From Streptomyces physcomitrii (lineage in GTDB: Bacteria > Actinomycetota > Actinomycetes > Streptomycetales > Streptomycetaceae): DNA of 64,000 bases. Position 1 is the first letter of the stretch; every line of letters begins with the position of its first letter. The stretch is from positions 163,132 through 227,131 of the forward strand of contig NZ_JAAWWP010000013.1 in the NCBI RefSeq assembly GCF_012273655.1. The letters are read 5' to 3'. Shown in pieces: positions 50,248-59,354 of the stretch. The notes under the pieces are model-generated. The model saw nothing but the letters and a program-made list of their open reading frames with translations, was not told the origin of the DNA and searched no databases. The translations under genes were made by a program, and so were the position numbers.

Positions 50248-52650
50248 TCAGTCCTCGTGCCCCAGTTGCACATCCCGCTCCGTACGGCCGCCTCCGGCCA
50301 TCCGGAGGACGGTGGCGACCGGCGGGTATCCAGCGGCGATCACGGTGTACTCGCCCGAGGAGAGGTCGGAGAAGCGGAACACCCCGTCGGCTCCGGTGGT
50401 GAGGGTGTCGACGACATTGCCCGCGGCGTCGAGCAGGGTGACCCGGGCGTCCTCCACGGGCCTGCCGCCGCTGCCGCGTACCGTGCCGCGCAGCACGGCG
50501 CCGCCCGCCAGTTCGATGTCCTGGCGCGTCTCGCGGGCGGCCTGCACGGTCACCGGCAGCGCGGCCGGGCGGAAGGCGGGGGCGCTGGCCGCGAGGGTGT
50601 ACTCACCGGCCACCAGCTCGCCGAGCGCGTAGCCGCCCTCCGCCGCGGTGCGGGTGCTGGCCACCACCTCGCCGTGCGCGTTGGTCAGGGTCACGGTGGC
50701 GTCCCGTACGCGCGCGCCGTCCGCGGTGAGCACGGTGCCCGCGAGCCGTCCGGCGCCGCCGAGCACCAGGTCGAGTTCGACGGGCCGCTCCCCCACGGTG
50801 ACCGAGACGGCCTGCGGCTGGTGCCCGCCCGCCGCGGCGATCAGCACATAGGTGCCCGCGCCCGGCGTGGACAGCGCGTACCGCCCGTTCTCGGCGCTGG
50901 CGCCGCGCCCGATCTGGCGCCCCGTGACGTCGATGAGGGTGAGCGCCGCGTGGGGGACCGCGGTGCCGTCGTGGTGCCGCAGGCTGCCGCAGACCGGGGA
51001 GCCGGCGAGCGGGGCGGTGCGGGCCGGGGGGACCCCGGCGGGGTCGGCGGTGGTGGCGTCGGCGGCCGGGCTGTGGTGGGACACCAGCGGTTTCTCCTTG
51101 AGGAAGAAGGCGATGAGCAGGCCGAGGGCGAGCACCGGCACCAGATAGAGGAAGATCCGCGGCATGGCGTCCGCGTAGGCCTCGATATAGGCGTCCCGCA
51201 CCGGGGCGGGCAGCGAGTGCACCAGACCCGGGGTGATCGACTCGGGGTCCGGCAGGTCCGCCTCAACGGGCAGCCGCTCGGCCAGGGCCTCGGCCAGCCG
51301 GTCGGCGAAGAGGGTGCCGAAGATCGCGGCGCCCACGCTGCCGCCGATCTGACGGAAGTAGTTGTTGGCGCTGGTGGCGGTGCCCAGGTCGAGGGGCCGT
51401 ACGGAGTTCTGCACGGCGAGCACGAGGACCGGCATGACCAGGCCGATGCCCGCGCCGAGCACCGCCATCCAGACGCTGTAGGCGAGTCGGGAGGTCCCGG
51501 AGCCGAGCCCGGAGAGCAGCCACATCCCGACGACCGAGAGCAGCGAGCCGAGCAGCGGATAGACCTTGTAGCGCCCGGTACGGCTGATGAGCTGCCCGGA
51601 GACGATGGAGGCGACGACGATGCCCGCCATCATCGGCAGCATCAGCAGTCCCGATTCGGTGGCACTCACCCCGTCCACCATCTGCAGGAAGGTGGGCAGA
51701 TAGCTGGCAGCGCCGAAGAGCGCGACGCCGACGACCATGCCGATCAGGCCGGTCAGGCAGAACACCGGATCCCTGAACAGCCGCAGCGGGATGAGCGGTT
51801 CGGCGGCGAAGCGCTCGGCCAGCAGGAAGAGCAGGACCGAGACGAGGGCACCCGCGCCGAGGCCGAGGATGACCCGGGAGTCCCAGTCGTACTCGGTGCC
51901 GCCCCAGCTGGTCAGCAGGACCAGGCAGCTGGAGAGCGCCGCGATCAGGAGGATGCCGAGGACGTCGAGGCGCGGCTTCACCCGGGGCCGGGGCAGCTTG
52001 AGGACGACGCTGACGACGGCGAAGGTCACCACGCCGAAGGGGACGTTGATGTAGAAGCACCACCGCCAGCTCGCGTGGTCGGTGAAGAAGCCGCCGAGCA
52101 GCGGTCCGGCGACCGAGGCGACGCCGAAGGCCGCTCCGATCAGGCCCATGAAGCGGCCGCGTTCGCGGGGCGGGACGATGTCCGCGATGATCGCCTGCAC
52201 ACCGATCATCAGCCCGCCCGCGCCGACGCCCTGGAGCGCGCGGAAGGCGATCAGCTGGTCCATCGTGCGCGACCACCCGGCGAGCGCGGAGCCGATGACG
52301 AAGACCGCGATGGCGAACTGGAAGACCCGCTTGCGCCCGAAGAGGTCGCCGAGTTTCCCGTAGACCGGCAGGCCGATGGTCGAGGTGAGCAGGTACGAGG
52401 TGATGGCCCAGGACATCTTGTCCAGGCCGTGCAGTTCGCCGACGATCTTGGGCAGGGCGGTGGCCACGATCATCTGGTCGAGGGCCGCGAGCAGCAGCGC
52501 CAGCATCAGGCCGAGGAAGACCAGCCGGACCTGGCGGGGCCCGAGGCCGTGGGCGGGGGTCCCCGGCGGCGGTCCGGCCGGCTCCCGCGGCGCCCGCGCG
52601 GACGGCGGCGCCTTTCCCTCGGCACTCTCCACCAGCATGGTCTGGCCCAC
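50248..52650 (-). CDS. DHA2-type MFS exporter fused to three carboxypeptidase-regulatory-like domains
   Basis: An 800-residue protein. Residues about 42-516 form a 14-helix exporter: LDQMIVATALP (motif D1), GKLGDLFGRKRVF (motif A) and RALQGVGAGGLMIG. Helix 14 is PRIFLYLVPVLALGLLIAFFL. After a linker, residues 550-800 hold three beta-sandwich modules of the carboxypeptidase-regulatory/CnaB type, each running from an xxGTV or CGSL strand through a GRYAL/GGYAL/GVFRF turn to TYVLIAA/EYTLAAS/EYTVIAA. With even helix number the tail should be cytoplasmic, though these domains are usually extracellular. GAGGGGAG precedes GTG 52650. Confidence 0.9.
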   Translation of the reverse strand: MGQTMLVESAEGKAPPSARAPREPAGPPPGTPAHGLGPRQVRLVFLGLMLALLLAALDQMIVATALPKIVGELHGLDKMSWAITSYLLTSTIGLPVYGKLGDLFGRKRVFQFAIAVFVIGSALAGWSRTMDQLIAFRALQGVGAGGLMIGVQAIIADIVPPRERGRFMGLIGAAFGVASVAGPLLGGFFTDHASWRWCFYINVPFGVVTFAVVSVVLKLPRPRVKPRLDVLGILLIAALSSCLVLLTSWGGTEYDWDSRVILGLGAGALVSVLLFLLAERFAAEPLIPLRLFRDPVFCLTGLIGMVVGVALFGAASYLPTFLQMVDGVSATESGLLMLPMMAGIVVASIVSGQLISRTGRYKVYPLLGSLLSVVGMWLLSGLGSGTSRLAYSVWMAVLGAGIGLVMPVLVLAVQNSVRPLDLGTATSANNYFRQIGGSVGAAIFGTLFADRLAEALAERLPVEADLPDPESITPGLVHSLPAPVRDAYIEAYADAMPRIFLYLVPVLALGLLIAFFLKEKPLVSHHSPAADATTADPAGVPPARTAPLAGSPVCGSLRHHDGTAVPHAALTLIDVTGRQIGRGASAENGRYALSTPGAGTYVLIAAAGGHQPQAVSVTVGERPVELDLVLGGAGRLAGTVLTADGARVRDATVTLTNAHGEVVASTRTAAEGGYALGELVAGEYTLAASAPAFRPAALPVTVQAARETRQDIELAGGAVLRGTVRGSGGRPVEDARVTLLDAAGNVVDTLTTGADGVFRFSDLSSGEYTVIAAGYPPVATVLRMAGGGRTERDVQLGHED

Positions 52651-52889
52651 GTAGCTGCTCCCCTCGTCGCGCCTGGCCGCCCATTTCTCGCATTACGCGA
52701 CAACTGCAAGCAAGCGCGACGAGTTGCACCGCCCCGTGCGCCGGAGCGCATCGGTGCCGGTGGGGGGCTTGCGGGGCGGCGGAGCGCCGGGCGGGAGAAC
52801 CACCCGAACCGGTGAGGCGCCGGGGCCTGCCGGGAAGCTGTGAAGAGCCGGGCGCCGCGGGTGAGTTGCCGCCCGCGGCGCTCCGGGGC

Positions 52890-53333
52890 TCACTTCTCGG
52901 CGGTCACCGCGAGCTTGGCCAGGATCTCGTCGTGGATCCGGTTGAGGCCCTTGGGCGCGAAGGTCCGCTCGAAGAAGCCGCCGATCCCGCCGGTGCCGTT
53001 CCACACCGAGCTGACGACGACCCGGGAGCGGCCCTCACCCGCGGGGGTGACGCGCCAGGTGGTGACCATCGAGGAGTTGCGGTCCTTCTCGACGAGTTCG
53101 CCCCCGGCGGGCTCGGTGACGTCGAGCAGGCAGTCGCGCACCCGCTTGCTGGTGGCCTGGAGGCGCCAGTGGACGAGGGTGCCCTCGCCGGTGCCGCCCT
53201 CGCGGACCTCGTACTCGCTGTACTGCTCGGGAAGGAGCGACTCGCGGGTGCCGGAGTAGTCCGCGAGGGCGCGGAAGACGTCGTCGGGCTCTGCCGAGAG
53301 AGTGCGCTGCGTGGTGGCCTCGACCTGCGCCAT
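52890..53333 (-). CDS. SRPBCC family protein
   Basis: A 147-residue START/Bet v1-like (polyketide-cyclase-type) protein: AEPDDVFRALADYSGTRE, then VHWRLQATSKRVRDCLLDVTEP and TFAPKGLNRIHDEILAKLA. The fold binds hydrophobic ligands; no catalytic residues are evident. GGAGG stands 7 bases before ATG. It is divergent from the radical SAM gene with a LexA-type box in between. Role unknown. Confidence 0.85.
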   Translation of the reverse strand: MAQVEATTQRTLSAEPDDVFRALADYSGTRESLLPEQYSEYEVREGGTGEGTLVHWRLQATSKRVRDCLLDVTEPAGGELVEKDRNSSMVTTWRVTPAGEGRSRVVVSSVWNGTGGIGGFFERTFAPKGLNRIHDEILAKLAVTAEK

Positions 53334-53424
53334 TGCTGTTCCTCCAGGGGTGAGTTGCTCGGAAGTCGCGGCAAGCCAACCACTGGGACGACACGAGCCC
53401 CAAACCGGGGTCGCACGATCATGG

Positions 53425-53436
53425 GAACGTTTGTTC
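53425..53436. promoter_or_regulatory. LexA (SOS)-type box upstream of a radical SAM gene
   Basis: GAACGTTTGTTC, a GAAC-N4-GTTC dyad as in the actinobacterial LexA box, 33 bp before the radical SAM ATG; the surrounding positions are GG and TA rather than the TC/GA extension of the full consensus. It lies at the promoter, between that gene and the SRPBCC gene. Confidence 0.55.
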
Positions 53437-53468
53437 TATTCTCTCGGCAGAGCTACCGAGGAGGCCAC

Positions 53469-54509
53469 ATGCGCTGGGAGAACCTGGCAGCGGACGGAAC
53501 GGGCCGGGCACGCGAGGCCGCCCTGTTCGGCGCGGACGCGGTGACCACCCGCACCTTCGACAGCCCGGAGTTCCGCGGGATCACCTTCCACGAGGTACGG
53601 GCGCGCTCGATCGTCAACCGGGTGCCCGGGGCGTCCCGGATGCCCTTCGAGTGGACGGTGAACCCCTACCGCGGCTGCTCGCACGCCTGCGTGTACTGCT
53701 TCGCCCGCAAGACGCACAGCTATCTCGACCTGGACACCGGGCTGGACTTCGACAGCCAGATCGTGGTCAAGGTCAACGCCCCCGATCTGCTGCGCCGTCA
53801 GCTCGCCTCCCCGCGCTGGCAGGGCGAGCACATCGCGATGGGCACCAATGTCGACTGCTACCAGCGCGCCGAGGGCCGCTACCACCTGATGCCGGGCATC
53901 ATCTCCGCGCTCGGCGAGCACGCGAACCCCTTCTCCATCCTCACCAAGGGGACCCTGATCCTGCGCGACCTCGATCTGCTGCGGCAGGCGGCGCGGGTGT
54001 GCGAGGTCGGCATCTCGGTCTCGGTGGGCTTCACCGACCGGGAGCTGTGGCGCACCGTGGAGCCGGGCACCCCCGCGCCCGAACGGCGGCTCGGCGTCGT
54101 CCGCACCCTCACCGAGCACGGCATCGGCTGCGGGGTCCTGATGGCGCCGGTGATCCCCTTCCTCGGCGACCACCCCGACCAGCTGCGCGCGACGGTACGG
54201 GCGATCGCCGCCTCCGGCGCCACCTCGGTGACCCCGCTGGTGCTGCATCTGCGGCCCGGCGCGCGCGAGTGGTTCATGAGCTGGCTGGCCCACCACCACC
54301 CGCATCTGGTGCGGCGCTACGAGCGGCTGTACGCGGAGGGCGCCTACGCCCCCAAGTGGTACCAGCGGCGGATCACCCGTCAGGTGCACGAACTGGCCGA
54401 GGAGTTCGGGATCGGCCCGAGCCGCCCGGGCACCGCGCGCCGGCTGCCGGTGGTACCACCGCAGGCGGAGCCGCCGCACGCCGAGGCCACCCAGCTCACC
54501 CTGCTCTGA
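53469..54509 (+). CDS. Radical SAM protein, Rv2578c/SplB-like
   Basis: A 346-residue radical SAM enzyme with the Fe-S cysteines C70, C74 and C77 (GCSHACVYC, C-x3-C-x2-C). YRGCSHACVYCFARKTHSYL, MGTNVDCYQ, and SVSVGFTDRELWRTVEP are the pattern of the actinobacterial Rv2578c family, related to spore photoproduct lyase (DNA thymine-dimer repair). A DNA-damage role is inference, but a LexA-type box upstream supports it. GAGGAGG lies 7 bases before ATG 53469. Substrate unknown. Confidence 0.9.
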   Translation: MRWENLAADGTGRAREAALFGADAVTTRTFDSPEFRGITFHEVRARSIVNRVPGASRMPFEWTVNPYRGCSHACVYCFARKTHSYLDLDTGLDFDSQIVVKVNAPDLLRRQLASPRWQGEHIAMGTNVDCYQRAEGRYHLMPGIISALGEHANPFSILTKGTLILRDLDLLRQAARVCEVGISVSVGFTDRELWRTVEPGTPAPERRLGVVRTLTEHGIGCGVLMAPVIPFLGDHPDQLRATVRAIAASGATSVTPLVLHLRPGAREWFMSWLAHHHPHLVRRYERLYAEGAYAPKWYQRRITRQVHELAEEFGIGPSRPGTARRLPVVPPQAEPPHAEATQLTLL

Positions 54510-54568
54510 GGCGGTCGGCGGACCGGCGGCGCCCGGTGTTCCGCCATCCGGTTCAACTCTCTTCACTT

Positions 54569-54579
54569 CATGACATAAG
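54569..54579 (+). promoter_or_regulatory. Promoter motif CATGACATAAG, shared with the sialidase leader
   Basis: CATGACATAAG occurs at 54569-54579 before the S33 peptidase gene and at 19941-19951 before the sialidase, both secreted enzymes. Read with TTCAAC 16 bases upstream (54552-54557), CATAAG could act as a -10 box here. The partner motif is less clear at the sialidase. Confidence 0.35.
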
Positions 54580-54661
54580 ACGCTCTTCAGGCCGCCCTTT
54601 CCGCGACGATGCGGGCGGGGGTCGTGACCGCGGCCCCGAACCCCCCACCTCGGGAGGCCAT

Positions 54662-56221
54662 ATGAACAAGCGCGCAGCCGCGCTGTGCGGTGCCGCCGCG
54701 GTAGTCGCCGGGATGCTCTCGGCCGTACCGCACGCCGCGAGCGCAGAACCGGCGGCGCCCGCGGGGCTCAGCTGGAAGAAGTGCGGCACCAAGACCTACC
54801 CCACGCTCCAGTGCTCCTCGCTCAAGGTCCCGCTCGACCACAGCCGCCCCCAGGGACGGCAGATCACCCTCGCCCTCTCCCGCGTCCCGCACACGGCCGC
54901 CACCTCGCAGGGACCGCTCCTGGTGAACCCGGGCGGGCCGGGCGGCAGCGGGCTGAACCTCGCCGGCTTCGTGGCCTCCGGGCTGCCGAAGAAGGTCGCC
55001 GCCCAGTACGACGTCATCGGCTTCGACCCGCGCGGGGTCGGCAAGAGCTCCCCCGCCCTCGACTGCTCCCCCGGCCACTTCGACCCGGTGCGCCCGCCGA
55101 GCATCCCGGACAGCGCCGAGGCGGAGTACGCGAACCTGGACCGGGCGCGCGGCTTCGCCGAGGCCTGCGGCAAGAAGTACGCGGACGTGCTGCCGTACAT
55201 CGACACGCTCAGCGCCGCACGCGACATGGACCGCATCCGCCGGGCCCTGGGCGCCCCGAAGATCAACTACTTCGGCTACTCCTACGGGACCTACCTCGGG
55301 GCGGTGTACGCCAAGCTCCACCCGGACCGGGTGCGCCGGATGGCCCTCGACTCGATCGTGGACCCGACGGGCGTCTGGTATCGCGACAACCTCGACCAGG
55401 ACCTCGCCTTCAACGCCCGGCACGAGGCCTTCCTCGCCTGGATGGCGCGCCACGACGCCACCTACCGGCTCGGCACGGACCCCGAGAAGATCGGCGCCCG
55501 CTGGGAGCGCATGCGCCAGGAGGTGACCCGCAAGCCCGCGGGCGGCAAGGTCGGTGCCGGGGAGCTGGAGGACACCTTCCTGCCCGGCGGCTACTACAAC
55601 GGCTACTGGCCGCAGCTCGCCGAGGCCTTCACCGCCTACACGAAGAAGGGCGAGACCAAGCCGCTGGTCAAGGCCTACCAGGAGCTGGGCGCCGTGGACG
55701 CGGCGGGCGACAACGGCTACAGCGTCTACGCCGCGGTGCAGTGCCGGGACGCGCACTGGCCCCGCGACTGGAACACCTGGCGCGAGGACAACTGGGCGGT
55801 GCACCGCAAGGCTCCCTTCTCCACCTGGAACAACGCCTGGTACAACGCCCCCTGCGCCTTCTGGCCGACCCGGTCGCTGAGCCGCCCCGACGTGTCCAAC
55901 GACAAGCTGCCGCCGGTGCTGCTCTTCCAGGCCACCGACGACGCCGCGACCCCGTACGAGGGCGGCGCCACCCTGCACCGCTCGCTGAAGCGCTCCAGCT
56001 TCGTGGTCGAGGACGGCGGCGGCAACCACGGCATCACGCTGAGCGGCAGCGACTGCCTGGACGGGTACCTGAGCCGGTACCTGGAGTCCGGCAAGGTGCC
56101 GCGCGGCGAGGGCCCGGCGGACGCGGTCTGCGCCCGGCAGCCGGACCCCGAGCCGCAGCAGACGAAGAAGGCGGCCACCCGCGGGATCGCGCTGCACGGG
56201 CTGCTCGGCTCCCGTCCCTGA
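54662..56221 (+). CDS. Secreted tripeptidyl aminopeptidase (S33, alpha/beta hydrolase)
   Basis: A 519-residue secreted S33 protease of the streptomycete tripeptidyl aminopeptidase type. Signal peptide: basic start, ALCGAAAVVAGMLSA, cleavage near ASAEP. The oxyanion region is NPGGPGGSG, the nucleophile Ser is in FGYSYGTYLG, the Asp in LLFQATDDAATP and the His in GGNHGITL. It trims tripeptides from the N-terminus of proteins outside the cell. CGGGAGG precedes ATG 54662. It ends 4 bases before a 17-bp stem hairpin. Confidence 0.93.
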   Translation: MNKRAAALCGAAAVVAGMLSAVPHAASAEPAAPAGLSWKKCGTKTYPTLQCSSLKVPLDHSRPQGRQITLALSRVPHTAATSQGPLLVNPGGPGGSGLNLAGFVASGLPKKVAAQYDVIGFDPRGVGKSSPALDCSPGHFDPVRPPSIPDSAEAEYANLDRARGFAEACGKKYADVLPYIDTLSAARDMDRIRRALGAPKINYFGYSYGTYLGAVYAKLHPDRVRRMALDSIVDPTGVWYRDNLDQDLAFNARHEAFLAWMARHDATYRLGTDPEKIGARWERMRQEVTRKPAGGKVGAGELEDTFLPGGYYNGYWPQLAEAFTAYTKKGETKPLVKAYQELGAVDAAGDNGYSVYAAVQCRDAHWPRDWNTWREDNWAVHRKAPFSTWNNAWYNAPCAFWPTRSLSRPDVSNDKLPPVLLFQATDDAATPYEGGATLHRSLKRSSFVVEDGGGNHGITLSGSDCLDGYLSRYLESGKVPRGEGPADAVCARQPDPEPQQTKKAATRGIALHGLLGSRP

Positions 56222-56225
56222 GATC

Positions 56226-56267
56226 CACCGGAGCCTGCCGGGACCGCGGCCCCGGCAGGCTCCGGTG
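56226..56267. terminator. Strong hairpin terminator, 17-bp stem
   Basis: CACCGGAGCCTGCCGGG and its full complement CCCGGCAGGCTCCGGTG, 8-base loop, between the convergent S33 protease and ABC permease genes. The longest perfect stem in the window; no T tract. Confidence 0.85.
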
Positions 56268-56274
56268 CGCCTCC

Positions 56275-57084
56275 TCACGTACGCGCCCGGTAGGCCCGCA
56301 TGGACAGCGGGATGAAGACCGCCGCGATCGCCGCCGCCCAGACCAGGGACCACAGCACCGGCTCGGCGACCTCGCCGCCGACGAGCAGCCCGCGGAAGGC
56401 GTCCGAGAGATGGGTGACCGGGTTGATGTCGACCCAGGCCTGCAGCCAGCCCGGCATCGTCTCGACCCGGACGAAGGCGCTGCTGGTGAAGGTGAGCGGG
56501 AAGATCACCACGAAGGCGAAGACCTGCACCTTCTCCGGGTCCCCGGCCAGCATGCCGATCAGGACCGCGCTCCAGGCCACCGCCGCGGCGAAGACCATCA
56601 GCAGCAGCGCCGCGCCCACGAATCCGGCGAAGCCGCCGGTGAGGCGGAAGCCGAGGAGAGCGCCGAGGCCGAGCATGAGGAGCATCGCCCACAGCTGCTT
56701 GGCGAGGTCGGCGGTGATACGGCCGAGGAGCGGGGCGGCCCGGGCGATCGGCAGGCTGCGGAGCCGGTCGAAGACGCCCTTGGTGAGGTCGCTGTTGAGC
56801 GACATCGCGGTGTACATGCTCATGAACAGGGTGTTCTGCACGATGATCCCCGGCAGCGCGTACTGCAGGTACTCCTTGGGGCTGCCCGCCATCTGCCCGC
56901 CGAAGACGTAGGTGAAGAGGAAGACGAACATGATCGGCGTGATGCTGTAGTCGACCAGTTCGAGCGGGTTGTGCTTGACGTTCACCAGGCTCCGCCAGGC
57001 CATGGTGGCCGTCTGCCGGATCCCCGCCCCGGCGCGCACCCGGCCGCTCTTGGCGAGGGGCGCGGTGATCGATCCCGCCGTCAT
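56275..57084 (-). CDS. DrrB-type ABC transporter permease
   Basis: A 269-residue ABC-2 permease with about six hydrophobic helices, starting WRSLVNVKHNPLELVDYSITPIMFVFLFTYVFGG and including the DrrB-type PGWLQAWVDINPVTHLSDAFRGL near the C-terminus. With DrrA it exports hydrophobic drugs or lipids. The ATG overlaps the ATPase stop (ATGA), so the pair is coupled. Confidence 0.92.
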   Translation of the reverse strand: MTAGSITAPLAKSGRVRAGAGIRQTATMAWRSLVNVKHNPLELVDYSITPIMFVFLFTYVFGGQMAGSPKEYLQYALPGIIVQNTLFMSMYTAMSLNSDLTKGVFDRLRSLPIARAAPLLGRITADLAKQLWAMLLMLGLGALLGFRLTGGFAGFVGAALLLMVFAAAVAWSAVLIGMLAGDPEKVQVFAFVVIFPLTFTSSAFVRVETMPGWLQAWVDINPVTHLSDAFRGLLVGGEVAEPVLWSLVWAAAIAAVFIPLSMRAYRART

Positions 57085-58082
57085 GACGTGCTCCCCACCC
57101 GCTCGAAACCGGCGTCCTCGGGCGACTCGCCCTCCTCTGCCTCCTTCGGCTCCTCGGCCCGGTGGCCCGTCAGGGCGAGGAAGACCTCGTCGAGGGAGGA
57201 GCGGCGCAGCGCCAGCTCGCTCACCGCGATCCCGGCGCTGTCGAGGCGGCGCACGATGGCGGGCATCACGGCCGGGTCCTTCACCGGCACGGTGATCAGC
57301 TCGCCCTCCGACTGGGTCTCCTCTCCCGCGGTCTCGACGACCATGGCGTGCACGGCGGACAGGTCCGCCGCGTGCACCGGCCGCAGTTGCAGGACCTGAC
57401 CGCCGACCGCCGACTTCAGCTCGTCGGGGGTGCCCTCCGCGATGACGCGGCCCTTGTCGATGACCACCACGTCGTGGGCCAGCTTGTCGGCCTCCTCCAG
57501 GTACTGGGTGGTCAGCAGCGCGGTGACGCCTTCGGAGACCAGGCCGCGCAGCATGTCCCAGACCTCGCCGCGGCTGTGCGGGTCGAGGCCGGTGGTCGGC
57601 TCGTCGAGGAAGAGGATCTGCGGGCGGCCGACCAGGCTGGCGGCGAGGTCGAGGCGGCGGCGCATCCCGCCGGAGAAGGTCTTGGCGGCCCGTCCGGCGG
57701 CGTCGCTGAGCTGGAAGCGTTCCAGGAGTTCGGCGGCGCGGGCCTTCGCCTCACGGCGGGGCATGCCGAGCAGGCGCCCGATCATCAGCAGGTTCTCGGT
57801 GCCGGTGAGGTTCTCGTCGACCGCGGCGTACTGCCCGGTGAGCCCGATCGCGGCGCGCACCCGGCCGGGATCGCGGACCACGTCGTGCCCCGCGACGAAG
57901 GCCCGGCCGCCGTCCGGCCGGATCAGGGTGGCGAAGACCCGGACCGCGGTCGTCTTGCCCGCGCCGTTCGGCCCGAGGAGGCCGAGCACCGAGCCCGTGC
58001 GCGCCGCCAGGTCGACGCCCGCGAGCGCCGGTGTCTCCTTGAACCTCTTGGTCAGCCCTTCGGCCTGGATGGCATACGTCAT
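57081..58082 (-). CDS. DrrA-type ABC transporter ATP-binding protein
   Basis: A 333-residue ATPase with Walker A GPNGAGKTT (near residue 37), signature FSGGMRRRLDLA, Walker B ILFLDEPTTGLDP and H-loop-region LLTTQYLEEAD. The C-terminal extension with VDEVFLALTGH-type residues (SSLDEVFLALTGHRAEE) is the DrrA hallmark. Drug-resistance or export function is inferred by family; the locus has no antibiotic gene nearby. ATG 58082. Confidence 0.93.
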   Translation of the reverse strand: MTYAIQAEGLTKRFKETPALAGVDLAARTGSVLGLLGPNGAGKTTAVRVFATLIRPDGGRAFVAGHDVVRDPGRVRAAIGLTGQYAAVDENLTGTENLLMIGRLLGMPRREAKARAAELLERFQLSDAAGRAAKTFSGGMRRRLDLAASLVGRPQILFLDEPTTGLDPHSRGEVWDMLRGLVSEGVTALLTTQYLEEADKLAHDVVVIDKGRVIAEGTPDELKSAVGGQVLQLRPVHAADLSAVHAMVVETAGEETQSEGELITVPVKDPAVMPAIVRRLDSAGIAVSELALRRSSLDEVFLALTGHRAEEPKEAEEGESPEDAGFERVGSTS

Positions 58083-58225
58083 GGTGGGACCCCTCGGTCG
58101 GTCACGGACGTCCGGCACGGCGCCCGCTCCTCCCCCAACTGTGACGCACACCACTGACAATGCGCTTCCGCAGCGGCTCGTACCCCTGGGGGCGGCGGGC
58201 CCGGACGCCCGCCTAGGCTCCCGCC

Positions 58226-58759
58226 ATGGACGCTCTCGTACGCCCGATGACGGACGCCGACTGCGAGGCGGTGGGCCGGCTGCGTACCGACGGCTGGCGG
58301 GCGGCGTACGCGGGCCTGATGCCGCGCGCGTATCTGGACGCCCTGGACCCTGCCGAGGACGCGGCCCTGCGCCGCAGGATTCTCGCCGCCGCACCGCCCT
58401 CGGTGGTCGACGCGGTGGCCGAGCAGGCGGGCGAGGTCAGGGGCTGGGCCTGCTGGGGACCGCTGCGTGAGGACGCCGGGCCCGGGTCGTCCGAGGGCTC
58501 GCGGGACGCGGAGCTGTACGCCCTCTACGTGCGGCCGGAGCGGATCGGCACCGGTCTCGGGCACCTGCTGCTGAGCGACTGCCTGGAGCGGTGCGCCGCC
58601 GCCGGGTACCCGCGGCTGCGCCTGTGGGTGGTGGCGGGCAACACCCGGGCCCGCCGCTTCTACGAGCAAGCCGGTTTCCGCCCCGACGGCTCCGAGCAGA
58701 CCGATCCGGTCGGCGGGGAGCCGGTCACCGAGGTGCGGTACGGCCTGCGCCTCGGGTGA
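58226..58759 (+). CDS. GNAT family acetyltransferase
   Basis: A 177-residue GNAT: RPMTDADCEAVGRLRTDGW, LYALYVRPERIGTGLGHLLLSDCL (acetyl-CoA loop RIGTGLG) and LWVVAGNTRARRFYEQAGFRP. Target unknown. The ribosome site is not evident; ATG 58226 fits the start of homology. Divergent from the drrAB pair; convergent with the HEAT-repeat gene. Confidence 0.9.
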   Translation: MDALVRPMTDADCEAVGRLRTDGWRAAYAGLMPRAYLDALDPAEDAALRRRILAAAPPSVVDAVAEQAGEVRGWACWGPLREDAGPGSSEGSRDAELYALYVRPERIGTGLGHLLLSDCLERCAAAGYPRLRLWVVAGNTRARRFYEQAGFRPDGSEQTDPVGGEPVTEVRYGLRLG

Positions 58760-58784
58760 GGTCGCCGGAGGGTCCCGGCGCCGG

Positions 58785-59354
58785 TCAACTGCCCAGTCGT
58801 GCCAGTGCCGCGGCGGAGGCGGCGGCCAGCCGGGGGTGGCCGGTCGCGGCGGTCAGGACCGGGCGGGCCCGTGGGTCGCCCAGCGCGCCGAGGCCCTCCA
58901 CGCAGGCGAGGGCGACCCGCCAGTGGATCTCGTGCGGAGTGAGCAGCCGCTCCAGGGTGGTGATCAGGGCGGGCACCGACTCGGGGGCGCGCAGCGCGGT
59001 CAGCAGCCGTACCGGGTGGAGGGCGTAGGCGGTGCGCAGGGAGTTGGTCGCGAGCGCCGCGGCGGCGCGGGCGGTGCGCGGGTCCCCGAGCCGGGCCAGC
59101 GCCTCGGCCGCGGTGGCGCAGCGCTCCGGATCCCGGTGGTTGAGCAGCAGCACCAGGGCTTCGAAGGCGCGCTTGTCCCCGGCGCTGCCCAGCCGGAAGG
59201 CGGCGAGTTCGCGCGCCCACAGGGGCTGCCCGGGCACGGTGAGCACCGCCGCGAGCGCCTCGTGGTCGGCGGTGCCGAGCAGTTCCTCGTAGCCTCCGGA
59301 ACCGCGCGCCTCGACGCGCAGACGCTCCGTGAGGGCCCGTAACTCCTTGTCCAC
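58785..59354 (-). CDS. HEAT-repeat domain protein
   Basis: A 189-residue all-helical protein with HEAT-like repeats: LWARELAAFRLGSAGDKRAFEALVLLL, DPERCATAAEALARLGDPRTARAA, and HWRVALACVEGLGALGDPRARPVL. Such proteins are scaffolds for other proteins; no enzyme motif is seen. It is convergent with the GNAT gene. Confidence 0.8.
   Translation of the reverse strand: MDKELRALTERLRVEARGSGGYEELLGTADHEALAAVLTVPGQPLWARELAAFRLGSAGDKRAFEALVLLLNHRDPERCATAAEALARLGDPRTARAAAALATNSLRTAYALHPVRLLTALRAPESVPALITTLERLLTPHEIHWRVALACVEGLGALGDPRARPVLTAATGHPRLAAASAAALARLGS

Noticed and set aside
50068..52815. 915-residue plus-strand frame
   Set aside because: Antisense to the MFS-fusion gene, which has clear helices and motifs; this product is very Gly/Asp/Arg-rich with no motif.
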